In this document: positions 48,300-58,401 of the stretch, in pieces
Layout: every line of letters begins with the position of its first letter
Position numbering within the stretch: the stretch's first letter is position 1
Assembly (NCBI RefSeq): GCF_000021325.1
Contig: NC_011365.1
Span: 992,001-1,056,000 of the forward strand
Direction of reading: 5' to 3'
Length of the DNA: 64,000 nt
Source of the DNA: Gluconacetobacter diazotrophicus PA1 5
GTDB taxonomy: Bacteria > Pseudomonadota > Alphaproteobacteria > Acetobacterales > Acetobacteraceae
The notes under the pieces: model-generated
Seen by the model: the letters and a program-made list of their open reading frames with translations, nothing else
Told to the model about the DNA's origin: nothing
The model's database searches: none
Position numbers and translations under genes: made by a program

Positions 48300-51178
48300 G
48301 CGCTGCCTCCATGAAAGCGCCGGGGGGAGAAGACGTCGAGGTCCGCGCGCTGCCTGATGCCAAGGACCATGTCGGCGACGCTGCGCCCCATGGCGGGCGC
48401 CAGCGTGACGCCGTTGGCCGTGACGGCATTGTAGAATCCGGGCACGCCCGGGCTTTCGCCGAGGATCGGCGCCCCGTCGATATCGATGTTCATGGCCGCC
48501 CAGCTCCGCACCACGTGCACGCTGCCCAGCGCCGGCACCAGCCTGCGCGCGACCCACAAATTGCCTTCCAGACTGTCTCGCAACGGGCGCGGATGACCAT
48601 GCACGGGATCCAGTCCGGCGCTCCATCCTCCGCCAATCAGCAACGTACCATTGGCGGCCTGCTTGAGCGTCAGGTGACGGCTGGCGTGGGCCAGCAACGA
48701 ACCGACCAGCGGAGCCACCGGTTCGGTCACCACCATCTGCAGCGGTGCACCGAAGACCGGCAGGCGATGGCCGACCAGGCCCGCGACCTCGCCAGCATAG
48801 GCACCGGCCGCGTTCACCACCGCGCCCGTCGACCAGGCGTGACCGTCCGCGACAACGCGGAATCCGTTCGTCTCGCGCGTGATCGCCGCGACGGGCGATA
48901 ATGGCCGGATGGTGACGCCCGCCTCCCTCGCCCGCGCCATCACCGCCAGCGACGCCGCCATCGGATTGATCTTGCCTTCCTCGGAGCAATAGGCGCCCCC
49001 GGGGAACCCCGTACCCAGTGCCGGCTCGATCGCGCGCAGTTCATGGCTGTCGACCATGCGCGAGGCCACACCCAGCGACTGCTCGACGGCGACTTTCGCC
49101 CGCAGCCGCGTCATGTCGGCCTCGTTTTCGGCCACGGCCAGACCGCCACATACCTTGATTTCCAGGTCCCGGTCGAAAAACGGCACCATGGATTGCCACA
49201 TGCCGATTGCTTCCCGCTGCAGGGCCAACGTCCGCGCCGGCAGGGACGGCCCGTCCACTCCGGCGCTGTCGTCGAAGGCCATGAGCTGGGCATGCAGGCT
49301 GCCGGCATTGCCGCCCGACGCCAGGGCACCGGGGCGTCCGCGCTCCAGCACCACGACGCGACGCCCGGCCTGCGCGAGGAACAGCGCGGCGAACAGGCCC
49401 ACGATCCCCGCGCCGATCACCACCACGTCCGCCACCTGCGCGTTGCCCAACACCGGGGCCGCGACGCCCCCTTCCGGCAGCGCGGAAGGGATTTCCACGC
49501 GCCGGTGTCCCCGCCATTCGGGCTTTTCCACCGCCAGCGCGGCCAGCGGGATCGGGCGCAGCGGCATCTGCGGCGCGGTGAAATCCATCTCGCCGGCCGG
49601 GGCGGGCAGCAGCGCGGCGAGCACGGGCTGGCAGAACCGTCCCTGGCATCGACCCATTCCGGCCCGTGTCGCCCGCTTCAGCGTCGCGATGTCCTGCGCC
49701 CCGTCCCGCGCGCATTGTGCGCGGATCCTGGCCGCCGACAGGGCCTCGCAACGGCACAGGACGGTGTCGTCCGTCGGTTCCGGCAGGTCCGCGACCGGGG
49801 CGTAGAGACGCCACAGCAGGCCCTGGAAATGCTCGCCGCGCCGGAAAAGCCGCCGCGCCGCACGGCTCTCCGCCGCAGGCGCCTTCTTTCCGAACAGGGC
49901 CAGAAGACGCCCGGCGCACAGCGCGCCCTGCGCCTGCGCCAGCGCCGCGCCGCCGAACCGCCCGGCCTCGCCGATGATCGAGACGTCGGCCTGATCGGTC
50001 ATTCCGTCCGGCCGCCGCCCCGCCTCGGGATGCGGTACCGGCCAGCCGGAGACGGAATGGGCACAGCCAAGCAGGCGGGCCAGTTCGTTGGCCGGCACAA
50101 ACCCGTCCCCCAGGCACACCGCGTCCGCCTCCAGTTGGTGCTCACGCCCGTCCGGTCCGGCGATGATCGCGACCTGCGCCCGCTCCGCCCCTTCGATGCG
50201 GACCAGGCGACTGGCCCAGAGCACGGGCACGCTGGCGGCCTTCAGCCGGGACAGGTGCCGTCCGCCGGCCGCAGCCAGCGACGGGGAAGCGACGCTCAGG
50301 CGCACGGCCAGCGCGGGGCGTGTCCAGGGGGGAGGCGCGGCCTCGACCAGCGCCACGACCGATGCCCCCCGCCCGGTCAGTTCGGCGGCCAGTTGCACGT
50401 TCAGCGGCCCGTTCCCGGCGATCACGATCCGGCCCGGCAAGGGCGTGTCATAGGCCCGGAGCATGGTCTGCGCCGCGCCGGTGGTCATCACGCCGGGCAG
50501 GGTCCATCCGGGACGCGGGCGCGGCGCCTCCTGCGCCCCGGTCGCGATGACGACATGGCGCGGCCGGATGTACTCGGCCCGCCCGTGTCGCAGGATACCG
50601 ACACGCAGTTCCGCCCCCTCGCGAAAAGCCCCCCAGACCAGCGTGTCGGTCCAGATCCGCGCGCCACTGTCCTTCAGCGCCGCGATGGCCTCGCTGCCTT
50701 TCAGCGCCTGCCTGTCGGAGGGTCGGCCGCCGACCGCGTTCTGCTTGAAATATTGCCCACCGGGTTCATGCCGTTCGTCCACCACCAGCACGTCCAGTCC
50801 GCCGGCCGCCATCAGACGGCCCGCCACGATCCCCGCCGGCCCGGCCCCGACGACCAGCACGTCGCACCGTTCCTCGCCGATCGCATCGGGCTGCATGCCC
50901 AGCGACATGGCGTCCGCCGCATCCGGCACGGCCCTTGCGCGCCGCACGTCCATGCCTGCCTTCACCGTCGTCATGCAGCCGCGCTGGGACAAACGCCCGT
51001 CGATTTCCAGCAGGCAGTCGTGACAGGCACCGATCCCACACAGCGGGCCGCGTCCCGTGCCGTCAGGCGCCGTACGATGGGCGACGACGCCATGCATCAC
51101 CAGCGCGGCCGTCACGCTCTGTCCCGGCCGGGCCGCCAGATCCTGCCCTTCGAACCGGAAAGCGATCCCGCCTTCCAT
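48296..51178 (-). CDS. Three-part fused HcnABC-like amino/imino-acid dehydrogenase
   Basis: This single 960-residue protein joins the three subunits that are normally separate. A plant-type [2Fe-2S] domain lies at 1-95 (C47-x4-C52-x2-C55...C68). A HcnB-like FAD/NAD-binding half spans 100-460 (GAGPAG at 111-116, PGGQYF). A BFD [2Fe-2S] domain spans about 470-525 (C475-R-C477 and GRCQGRFC). A glycine/D-amino-acid-oxidase FAD domain spans 580-960 (VVIGAGIVGLFAA, ANGTLLIGGGW). Relatives oxidise D-hydroxyproline, opines or other N-alkyl/imino acids and pass electrons to the membrane. Start ATG 51178 shares a base with the permease stop. Confidence 0.9.
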
Positions 51179-51909
51179 CACCGCGCGTCCCGGCTTGCAG
51201 CAGCCATGTCCGGCAGGTCGGCGCCCCCCGCCGACGACAGGCGACGATAGGGCCGTTCGGCATGCCGTTCGATACGGCGTTGCAGGAAATCCCACGCCGT
51301 CGTCATGAAAAGATAATACAGGGCCGCGACCGAAAAGAGTTCCAGCACCATGAACTGGTCCTGCACCAGGATCTGGCTGCGCTGCATCAGCTCTTCCATG
51401 GAAATGACCGACGTGACGCTGGTCGTCTTCAGAAGGCCGTTCACGGAATTGCCCAGCGGCGGGATGATCAGGCGGAACGCCTGCGGAAAGGCGATACGGC
51501 TGGAAATCTGCCATTCATCCATGCCAAGCGCACGCGCGGCCGCGATCTGGCCCGGCGGCACGGCATTCAGCCCGGCCCGGATGATTTCGGCCAGGTAGGC
51601 CGCTTCGTTAAGGCTGAGGCCGATTACCGCGCAGGCCGTCACGCTCAGGCGAATATCCAGTTTCGGCAGGCCCGCATAGATCACGACAAGCTGCACCAGA
51701 AGCGGCGTGCCACGAAACAGCCAGACATAGAAGCGCGCCGGCACCGACAGCACCCGATGACGCGACCGCTTCATGACCGCCAGCGCCAGCCCCAGCAGAC
51801 AGCCGAACACCATCGCCGCGAAGGTCATCCACAACGTGACCAGCGCGCCGCGAAAGATGTACGGGCTTGTAAGGTAAGTGAAGAAACCGTGCCAGTTCCA
51901 GACCTGCAT
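51178..51909 (-). CDS. Polar amino-acid ABC transporter permease
   Basis: This 243-residue HisM/GlnP-type permease has five hydrophobic helices, the FRGTPLLVQL helix typical of polar amino-acid permeases and the EAA loop (ARALGMDEWQISSRIAFPQA). It sits between the binding-protein gene and the fused dehydrogenase. As it has no second permease partner nearby in this half of the operon, it probably works as a homodimer. Confidence 0.9.
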   Translation of the reverse strand: MQVWNWHGFFTYLTSPYIFRGALVTLWMTFAAMVFGCLLGLALAVMKRSRHRVLSVPARFYVWLFRGTPLLVQLVVIYAGLPKLDIRLSVTACAVIGLSLNEAAYLAEIIRAGLNAVPPGQIAAARALGMDEWQISSRIAFPQAFRLIIPPLGNSVNGLLKTTSVTSVISMEELMQRSQILVQDQFMVLELFSVAALYYLFMTTAWDFLQRRIERHAERPYRRLSSAGGADLPDMAAASRDAR

Positions 51910-51926
51910 GTCGGATGCCCTGTCGT

Positions 51927-52772
51927 TCAGTAGCGGTCGGAGAGACAGCCGGGACCGGACGCCTCGATCCTGCCGGGAATCGGGGAAACACCATACGGCG
52001 CCATGATCCGTTCGAGCGTACCATCGGCCTGCATCGCGTTCAGGACGCCGGCGACCCGGTCCGCCAGGGCGGCGTCGCGCAACGCCAGCGCCACGGGCGT
52101 GGGATAGAGGCCATGCAGGTCCCTGCGGACGCCGCCCTGCGCCACCCCCCGCTGCGCCACGGCATCGATCGAGAAGACGGCGAACACCTGGTGCGCGCGC
52201 AGCGCCGCGAAGGCGATGCCCACATTCTGGAACGTCTTGATATCCAGACCCGGTTTCCCCGCCTGCCGCAAAGCGCGGTCGATCTCGCGGGCGTGGCGTT
52301 CCTCGATCCCCCCCATCTCGACGCCGAGCGACCGGCCCGCCAGGTCGTCGACGGTACGCACGACCACAGGCGCGTCATCCGCCACGCTCAGGCTGATGGC
52401 CTGGATCTCGTATGGTACCATGTCCATCAACGCCGCCCGCTGGCGGGTATAGAACATGCCGGTATCGATCACGTCCCACCGCTTTTCCAGCAGCCCCAGC
52501 GTCAGTTGCGCGAAGGATGTGGAAAGAAAGGCAGGCTCCAGACAGAGCCTGCGCGCGATTTCCTGTCCCAGCACGATCCGCATGCCCGACAGATTGCCGT
52601 CCACGCTCATATATTGCAGCGGCGGAAGGGTCGGGTTCGTCGCCATCGTCAGACGTGCCGGCGCGACAAGTCCGGGCACCACCGGGCATGGCGCCGCGTG
52701 GCAGGGGGCGACCGCCACCAGCAACGGAAACGCCATCCAGGCACGGACACGGATCTGTCGCGGCACCTTCAT
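51927..52772 (-). CDS. Polar amino-acid ABC transporter substrate-binding protein
   Basis: This 281-residue SBP_bac_3 protein has a signal peptide (about 1-27, WMAFPLLVAVAPCHA). Its binding-protein start reads ATNPTLPPLQYMSVDGNLSG, and the second lobe (SLGVEMGGIEERHAREID) follows. Its ATG overlaps the lyase stop by ATGA. It delivers an amino-acid-like ligand to the permease at 51178. Confidence 0.88.
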   Translation of the reverse strand: MKVPRQIRVRAWMAFPLLVAVAPCHAAPCPVVPGLVAPARLTMATNPTLPPLQYMSVDGNLSGMRIVLGQEIARRLCLEPAFLSTSFAQLTLGLLEKRWDVIDTGMFYTRQRAALMDMVPYEIQAISLSVADDAPVVVRTVDDLAGRSLGVEMGGIEERHAREIDRALRQAGKPGLDIKTFQNVGIAFAALRAHQVFAVFSIDAVAQRGVAQGGVRRDLHGLYPTPVALALRDAALADRVAGVLNAMQADGTLERIMAPYGVSPIPGRIEASGPGCLSDRY

Positions 52773-53656
52773 GCCTCGACGAAACGCAGGTCGAGGTCGC
52801 GTACGATCTCGAGCGCCTGCGCATCCTGCGCGGCCGGCAGGGGCAGGCGCGGCGGACGCGGCGCCCCCACGTCGAATCCCATATGCTTCAGCAGCGCCTT
52901 CGATCCCGCCACATACCCGCCGCCGCCCACGAAGCGGATCAGCGGCACATGGCGCCGGTAGATCTCGCGCGCCGCGCCGATATCGCGGAAGCCGTCGCAC
53001 AGGGCGAAGATCTGGCTCATGGCGTGGGGCGCCACGTTCGATGCCACGGCGACCCATCCGACGGCGCCTTCGAGAAAACTTTCGAACCCCATGATGCCAC
53101 CGAATACGGTCATCCGGTCCCCGCACAGGCGGATGATGTCCCGCACGCGCGTGACATCCATCGTCGATTCCTTGATCAGGCGGCAATTGTCGATGGTGCC
53201 CAGCCGCGCCACCAGTTCGGGCAACAGGTCCACATTGGCGGTCGCAGGATTGTTGTAGAGCATGATCGGCAGGCCGATCGCATCCGAAACGCGACGATAA
53301 TGGACGAACAGTTCGTCATCGGTCGGCGTCGAATAGAACGGCGGGATGATCATCACGCCGTCCGCCCCCAGCGATTCGGCCTCCCGGCTGTAGCGGATGA
53401 CGTCATCCGTATTCTCGGCGCCCGTTCCAATGAAGACCGGAACCCGCCCCGCGGCCTGGCCGATCACCGTCTCGGCGACCAGTGTCCGTTCATCGTCGGT
53501 CAGCGACAGGAATTCGCCCGTCGAGCCCAGGGGGATCAGTCCGCGAATGCCCTGCGCGATCTGCCAGTCGGTAAAGCGCCGCAGCGCCGGTACGTCGACG
53601 CGGCCACGCCCGTCGAAGGGCGTGATCATGACGGTATAGGTTCCTCGAAATTCCAC
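52769..53656 (-). CDS. DHDPS/NAL-family lyase or deaminase
   Basis: This 295-residue (beta/alpha)8-barrel Schiff-base enzyme has GSTGEF at 44-49, Y134 (LYNNP) and the Schiff-base lysine K162 (LIKEST). The family includes dihydrodipicolinate synthase, N-acetylneuraminate lyase and pyrroline-4-hydroxy-2-carboxylate deaminase. The neighbouring HcnABC-like dehydrogenase favours a deaminase acting on the pyrroline/imine product, as in D-hydroxyproline breakdown, but the other hydroxyproline genes are not here. Start GTG 53656 with AGGAAAGG upstream. Confidence 0.83.
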   Translation of the reverse strand: MEFRGTYTVMITPFDGRGRVDVPALRRFTDWQIAQGIRGLIPLGSTGEFLSLTDDERTLVAETVIGQAAGRVPVFIGTGAENTDDVIRYSREAESLGADGVMIIPPFYSTPTDDELFVHYRRVSDAIGLPIMLYNNPATANVDLLPELVARLGTIDNCRLIKESTMDVTRVRDIIRLCGDRMTVFGGIMGFESFLEGAVGWVAVASNVAPHAMSQIFALCDGFRDIGAAREIYRRHVPLIRFVGGGGYVAGSKALLKHMGFDVGAPRPPRLPLPAAQDAQALEIVRDLDLRFVEA

Positions 53657-53690
53657 GATATTTCCTTTCCTGCCCTGCCAGAACCACACC

Positions 53691-54413
53691 CTAGCGATGG
53701 GCGTTCATGAAGGCCGCGATCGACGGCTCGGCCGCCGGCTGTTCCCCGGCGCCAACGGCGCGGACCCGCCCGTCTTCCAGCAGCACGATGCGGTCGGACA
53801 GCGCGGCCACGGAGTCCATGCCGTGCGAGACCTGGACGATCGTCATCCCCGCCCTTGCCAGGTCCCGCAGCAGGGCCGTCACCTCGGACACCAGACGGGG
53901 ATCGAGGGCCGATGTCGGCTCGTCCAGCAGCAGCAGGTGCGGCCGGGTCATCAGCGCGCGCGCTATCGCCACGCGTTGCTTCTGCCCGCCCGACAGGCGC
54001 GACGGCAGAACGTCGGCCTTGTCCGCCAGGCCCAGCATGCGCAACTGGTTCCGTGCCGTCTCCTCGGCCTCGGCACGGGGGCGCCCGGCCACGACGGTCG
54101 GCGCCAGCGTCAGGTTGCGCAGGACCGACATATGGTCGAACAGGCCGAACTGCTGGAAGACGATCGCCGCACGGGCGCGCAACGCACGGGGGGCGGACGG
54201 GGCGGTCATGTCGATCGCGGCGCCGTCCAGCGTCAGCAGCCCGCTGACGACGGGCTGCAGCCCGATCAGCGCCCGCAGCAATGTGCTCTTCCCCGAACCG
54301 GACGGGCCGATCAGGCTGACGATTTCCCCCCGCCCGACCTGCAGCCCGACATCGCGAAGAATGGCGTGCGTGCCATGGCGAACGGTCACGCCGCGCAGGT
54401 CAAGATAGGGCAA
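53691..54413 (-). CDS. Polar amino-acid ABC transporter ATP-binding protein
   Basis: This 240-residue GlnQ-type ATPase has Walker A GPSGSGKSTLLR, LSGGQKQRVAIARAL, LLLLDEPTSALDPR and VSHGMDSV; Gly replaces Glu in the usual SHEM switch motif. It starts with TTG 54413, supported by GGAGAAACGCC. It overlaps the permease end by 14 bases. It works with the two permeases at 54400 and 55050. Confidence 0.9.
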   Translation of the reverse strand: MPYLDLRGVTVRHGTHAILRDVGLQVGRGEIVSLIGPSGSGKSTLLRALIGLQPVVSGLLTLDGAAIDMTAPSAPRALRARAAIVFQQFGLFDHMSVLRNLTLAPTVVAGRPRAEAEETARNQLRMLGLADKADVLPSRLSGGQKQRVAIARALMTRPHLLLLDEPTSALDPRLVSEVTALLRDLARAGMTIVQVSHGMDSVAALSDRIVLLEDGRVRAVGAGEQPAAEPSIAAFMNAHR

Positions 54414-55053
54414 GGCGTTTCTCCAGCATGCGGCTGAGGCGGGTCAGCGGATAGGACAGGGCGAAATACAGGCCGAGCACGGCCAGGAAGACCTGTATCG
54501 TCGGCAGCCCGCGATTCGACAGGATGACCCCCGCCTGGTTCAGTTCCAGCACCCCGACCTGCGAGGCCAGGGCCGTATCCTTGATGAAGAGCACCAGGTA
54601 GCCGACGGCCGGCGGGACGATCACCGGCAGCGCCTGCGGCACGATCACGTGGCGCCACCGCGCCAGCAGCGGCAGGTTCAGCGTGACGGCGGCCTCGACC
54701 TGATCGGTCGGAACGGACCGGAGCCCACCATGGACGATCTCCGCAATATATCCGGTGGCGATCATCCCGATGGCCCAGATCGCCACCGTCCGTTCCGAAA
54801 CGTCCAGCCCAGCCACGCCGGTCAGGAAGAACACGATATAAAGGGTCACGATGAACGGGACGCGCCGGACCACCTGCACATATCCCGCAGCCAGGAAGCG
54901 CGCGGGCGCGAACACCGGCCCCCGCGCCATCCGCAGGCATGCCAGTGCGGTGCCGCCGGCCAGCCCGGCCAGCCCGCCCGCGACGGACAGCACCACCGTC
55001 ATCCAGAGGGCACGCGCCAGCAGCGCGACGTCGTAATGGGAAAACGCCATCAT
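54400..55053 (-). CDS. Polar amino-acid ABC transporter permease (second of pair)
   Basis: This 217-residue five-helix permease has RVPFIVTLYIVFF and the EAA loop (EAAVTLNLPLLARWRHVIVPQA). Two adjacent ATGs (55053, 55050) fit; the first overlaps the upstream permease stop. It pairs with the permease at 55050 as a GltJ/GltK-like heterodimer. Confidence 0.89.
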   Translation of the reverse strand: MMAFSHYDVALLARALWMTVVLSVAGGLAGLAGGTALACLRMARGPVFAPARFLAAGYVQVVRRVPFIVTLYIVFFLTGVAGLDVSERTVAIWAIGMIATGYIAEIVHGGLRSVPTDQVEAAVTLNLPLLARWRHVIVPQALPVIVPPAVGYLVLFIKDTALASQVGVLELNQAGVILSNRGLPTIQVFLAVLGLYFALSYPLTRLSRMLEKRLALS

Positions 55054-55709
55054 GCCGCGGCCTCGAACAGCCTGCGCCCCAGGGCGAACAGCCCCGTGAG
55101 GGCGACGGACAGCAGCGCATACAGCACCCCGGCCACCAGCATCACCTCCAGAATACGGAAGGTGGTCGACCCGACATCGTACGCGCGCCCCGTCAGATCT
55201 TCGACCCCGAAGATGGACGCCATCGAACTGCCTAGGATCATGATCTGGAAATGATTGGCCAGCGCCGGCGCCATCGTCTGCAGCGCATGGGGAAAGATGA
55301 CGCGCATATAGGCCTGCCGCCGGGTCAGCCCCAGCGAAGCCGCCGCATCGTGATAAAGCGGGGGCACCCGGCCCAGCCCCGTCGTCACGATATCCGCCAG
55401 GTAGGCCGCCGCGTTCAGCGCCATGCCGATGAAGACCGACGCGAATGGAGACACCATGACCCCCAGCAGCGGCAGGCAGTAGAAGATCGCGAAGATCTGC
55501 GAAAGCTGCGGCGTGTTGGTCATGATCGTGCTGTAGATCGTGCTGAACCGCTGCCCCGCCTTCGGCCCCTCGGCGCGCAGGACCGCAAGGCCACCCGCCA
55601 GCAGAAGGCCGGCACCAAAGGACGCGACGGACAGAAGAACCGTCGTCGCGGCGCCCCCCAGCAGGAACGGCAGGCGTTGCAGGACCGGCTGGAAATGCAG
55701 CGCCGTCAT
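55050..55709 (-). CDS. Polar amino-acid ABC transporter permease (first of pair)
   Basis: This 219-residue five-helix permease has TNTPQLSQIFAIFY (the family's RGTP-type loop) and the EAA segment (DAAASLGLTRRQAYMRVIFPHA). The ATG at 55709 overlaps the binding-protein stop by ATGA. It forms the channel with the permease at 54400. Confidence 0.9.
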   Translation of the reverse strand: MTALHFQPVLQRLPFLLGGAATTVLLSVASFGAGLLLAGGLAVLRAEGPKAGQRFSTIYSTIMTNTPQLSQIFAIFYCLPLLGVMVSPFASVFIGMALNAAAYLADIVTTGLGRVPPLYHDAAASLGLTRRQAYMRVIFPHALQTMAPALANHFQIMILGSSMASIFGVEDLTGRAYDVGSTTFRILEVMLVAGVLYALLSVALTGLFALGRRLFEAAA

Positions 55710-56551
55710 GGACGTCCCTCCGCCGGGGTGGCCATGGACACGCCGAACCAGCGACGATAGGCGGCCTGGATTGTTCCATCCCGCTTCAGGTCGGCCAGCG
55801 TCCCGTCGACCACGCGCAGAAGATCGGTGTCGGACTGGGCGACGCCCACGCAATCCTCGCCCGCGGCGGGGGCGAAGCCGCGCTGGATCGTCCATCCGGC
55901 CTGGGGTTCGGCCGCCAGAAACCGGCCGACATATTCGATGACGTCCACCATGGCGTCACCCCGCCCCTGGGCCAGGGCGCGCACGGCATCCGGATAGCTG
56001 CCCAGCAGAAGGATCGGTGCCTTCGGCGCATGCGTCCGCAGGAACGGCACCGCCGTGGAACCCCGGACCTCGACCATCCGCACCCGTCCGGACGCCAGGT
56101 CGTCCAGCCCCCCCACCCTGGATACCGCCGGGGCGATGATGGCGAATTCCTCGGCATAGAGCGGCGCCGAGAACGCAATGGCGGCCGCGCGTTCAGGCGT
56201 GCGGGTCAGCCCACCTAGCACCACGTCCACCTTGCCCGCCATCAGGTAGGGAATGCGCCCGCTCGACGATACCGGAACCAAACGGGGCGACACCCCCAGC
56301 CGCGCCGCCAGCGCGGTTCCGACATCCACGTCGAATCCCTCGATCACGTTGCGCGAATCATATGCCGCCAGCGGCGGAAGCGCCGGGTTGACACCGATAT
56401 TCAGATGACCGCTGGCGCGGATATCGGCCAGCGCCCGCGCCTGGGCGCCCTGGCCGATGCACAGCGGCAAGAGCGACAGGACGCAGCCGGCCAGAATCCC
56501 GCCCACTTTCCGCGCGCCGGAACGCACCCCGGCAGCCTTTGGCCGCGACAT
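55706..56551 (-). CDS. Polar amino-acid ABC transporter substrate-binding protein
   Basis: This 281-residue SBP_bac_3 protein has a signal peptide (hydrophobic GGILAGCVLSLLPLCIG, cut near QARA), the lobe-1 start GHLNIGVNPALPPLAAYDSR, FDVDVGTALAARLG and VDVVLGGLTRTPERAA. I took ATG 56551 as a sensible signal start; the frame is also open from ATGs at 56587 and 56623, so the real N-terminus could be longer. It is the first gene of the nine-gene operon. Confidence 0.85.
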   Translation of the reverse strand: MSRPKAAGVRSGARKVGGILAGCVLSLLPLCIGQGAQARALADIRASGHLNIGVNPALPPLAAYDSRNVIEGFDVDVGTALAARLGVSPRLVPVSSSGRIPYLMAGKVDVVLGGLTRTPERAAAIAFSAPLYAEEFAIIAPAVSRVGGLDDLASGRVRMVEVRGSTAVPFLRTHAPKAPILLLGSYPDAVRALAQGRGDAMVDVIEYVGRFLAAEPQAGWTIQRGFAPAAGEDCVGVAQSDTDLLRVVDGTLADLKRDGTIQAAYRRWFGVSMATPAEGRP

Positions 56552-56663
56552 GCGGAAAACGCGCCCCGGTCGGCCGACACTGCGCATTTTCAGACAGGCT
56601 CTCAAGACTCCGGCTTCCTCCATATTGGATGTTGCGATCCAGGCATCACTGTTCTAAAGAACA

Positions 56664-56678
56664 TATACGCTTTGTATA
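56664..56678. promoter_or_regulatory. Palindromic operator TATAC-GCTTT-GTATA
   Basis: A perfect inverted repeat with 5-bp arms and spacer lies in the AT-rich divergent gap between the nine-gene operon and the split dehydrogenase operon. It matches 13 of 15 bases of the site at 47463-47477. Its position lets one regulator control both directions. Confidence 0.65.
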
Positions 56679-56708
56679 CGATTAAAACACCGTTCAAGGA
56701 AGAGTTTC

Positions 56709-56990
56709 TTGCCCGAACCGATTCCTCCCGGGAACGAAAACCGTTCCGTCCCTTTTCTCTTCGAAGGACGCGCCATGCAGGCGCCAGAGGGCGAACCCCT
56801 GGCCGCCGTCCTGCGGCGGGCGGGAATCGTGGCACTGGGTGTTTCCCCCCGCGACGGCACGCCGCGCGGCGCCTTCTGCTTCATGGGCAGTTGCCAGGAA
56901 TGCCGCGTCCTGATCGACGGCACCCTTGCCTATGCCTGCCGTGCCACGGTGCGGCGGGACATGAAGGTCACAGCCTATGTCGCCTCCTGA
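56709..56990 (+). CDS. HcnA-like [2Fe-2S] small subunit
   Basis: This 93-residue ferredoxin-like subunit has FC-x4-C-x2-C (FCFMGSCQEC) and a fourth Cys in LAYAC, the same spacing as residues 47-68 of the fused protein at 48296. It starts with TTG 56709, after CAAGGAAGAG. It is the first gene of a split three-gene dehydrogenase and carries electrons from the FAD subunits. Confidence 0.85.
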   Translation: MPEPIPPGNENRSVPFLFEGRAMQAPEGEPLAAVLRRAGIVALGVSPRDGTPRGAFCFMGSCQECRVLIDGTLAYACRATVRRDMKVTAYVAS

Positions 56991-58401
56991 CCGCGGCGCG
57001 CTGGTCGTGGTCGGCGGGGGCGTCGCCGGCGCCACCGCCGCCCTGACCATCAGCCGTCACGGCCTGCCGGTCACCCTGGTCGACGAGCAGCCGCAGGCGG
57101 GCGGACAGATCTTTCGCGCACCGACGCCTTATGCACGGCGGCATGTGCCGCCAAACCATGAATTCGCCGGCGGCGACCGTCTGCGCGCCCTGCTGGCAGG
57201 GTCTCGCGTCGAGACGCGCCCCGCTACCCGGGTCTGGGGCGTATCGCCCCGGATGGATCTGGATGTCCTGGGCCCCGACGGCATCGACCAGATCGCCACC
57301 CGGGCCCTGGTCGTGGCGAACGGCGCGACGGAACGCGTCCTGCCCTTCCCCGGCTGGACCGATCCGCGCGTCATCGGATTGGCGGGGGCCAGCATCCTGT
57401 TGCGCAACGCCGGAACCCTGCCCGGCCGGCGTGTCGTGGTCGCGGGCGCCGGCCCCCTGCTCTTTTCCGTCGCCCATCAGGTGATGGAGCTGGGCGGCGA
57501 CGTGGTGGCCGTGGTCGATGCCGGGCGATCCGGCGACTGGCTCCGGCTGGGGACCGCCCTGATGCGGGACCCGGCGCGGCTGCGCCTGGCCGTGCAATGG
57601 ATGACGCGCCTGCGCCTGGCCGGCATCCCGATCCATCACAGGGCCCACATTGCCGCCGTCCATGCCGCCACGGACGGACTGTCCGTCGCGGTCGCGAAAG
57701 CCGGACGGCCGGGAGTGGCCTTCCGGTACGACGATGTGGATGCGGTCGCCTGTGGCCATGGCCTGAAACCCGCCACCTTGCTGACCCGCACGCTGGGCGC
57801 GCGCCACCGTTTCGACGGCGTGGGCGGTTATTGGGAGCCGGAGACGGATTTCTCCGGCCGCACCAGCCGGGCCGGGCTTTATGCGACCGGGGACGCCGCG
57901 GGCATCCGGGGCGCTGCCGTCGCCCGGCTGCGGGGCCTGATCACCGGCCATGCCGTCGCCCTGGACCAGGGGGCCATCACCGCCCGGGATTTCGCACGCC
58001 TGACGCGGCATCCCCGCATGCTGCTGCGCCGGCTGGACCATGTATCGCGGACCATGCTGCCCCTGCTCAACGCCTCCGCGCCGCTGTTCCGCGCCATTCC
58101 AGACGACGCCATCGTCTGTCGCTGCGAACGGGTGCGGGCAGCGACACTCCGCGAGGCCACGGCTACGGGCGCGCGCGACCTCAACCAGGTCAAGGCCTGG
58201 ACCCGCTGCGGCATGGGGCCATGCCAGGGCCGCATGTGCGAAGACGGCGCCCGGGGCGTACTCGCCGCATCCTGCGACCTGTCGCCCGAAGAGGCCGGCA
58301 GTTTCACGCCGCGCACGCCCTTCTTCCCCCTGCCCCTCGCGGCGCTGACCGGGACGTTCGCCTACTCGGACATCCCGCTGCCGAAGGCGGCCCCGCTATG
58401 A
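56977..58401 (+). CDS. HcnB-like FAD/NAD(P) subunit with BFD [2Fe-2S] domain
   Basis: This 474-residue protein has VVGGGVAGATAA at the N-terminus, QAGGQIFRAP, a second nucleotide motif VVAGAGPLLFSVA and GLYATGDAAG. The C-terminal BFD-like cluster has CRC and MGPCQGRMC. It corresponds to residues 100-525 of the fused protein. It overlaps the small-subunit gene by 14 bases and the next gene by four. Confidence 0.88.
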   Translation: MSPPDRGALVVVGGGVAGATAALTISRHGLPVTLVDEQPQAGGQIFRAPTPYARRHVPPNHEFAGGDRLRALLAGSRVETRPATRVWGVSPRMDLDVLGPDGIDQIATRALVVANGATERVLPFPGWTDPRVIGLAGASILLRNAGTLPGRRVVVAGAGPLLFSVAHQVMELGGDVVAVVDAGRSGDWLRLGTALMRDPARLRLAVQWMTRLRLAGIPIHHRAHIAAVHAATDGLSVAVAKAGRPGVAFRYDDVDAVACGHGLKPATLLTRTLGARHRFDGVGGYWEPETDFSGRTSRAGLYATGDAAGIRGAAVARLRGLITGHAVALDQGAITARDFARLTRHPRMLLRRLDHVSRTMLPLLNASAPLFRAIPDDAIVCRCERVRAATLREATATGARDLNQVKAWTRCGMGPCQGRMCEDGARGVLAASCDLSPEEAGSFTPRTPFFPLPLAALTGTFAYSDIPLPKAAPL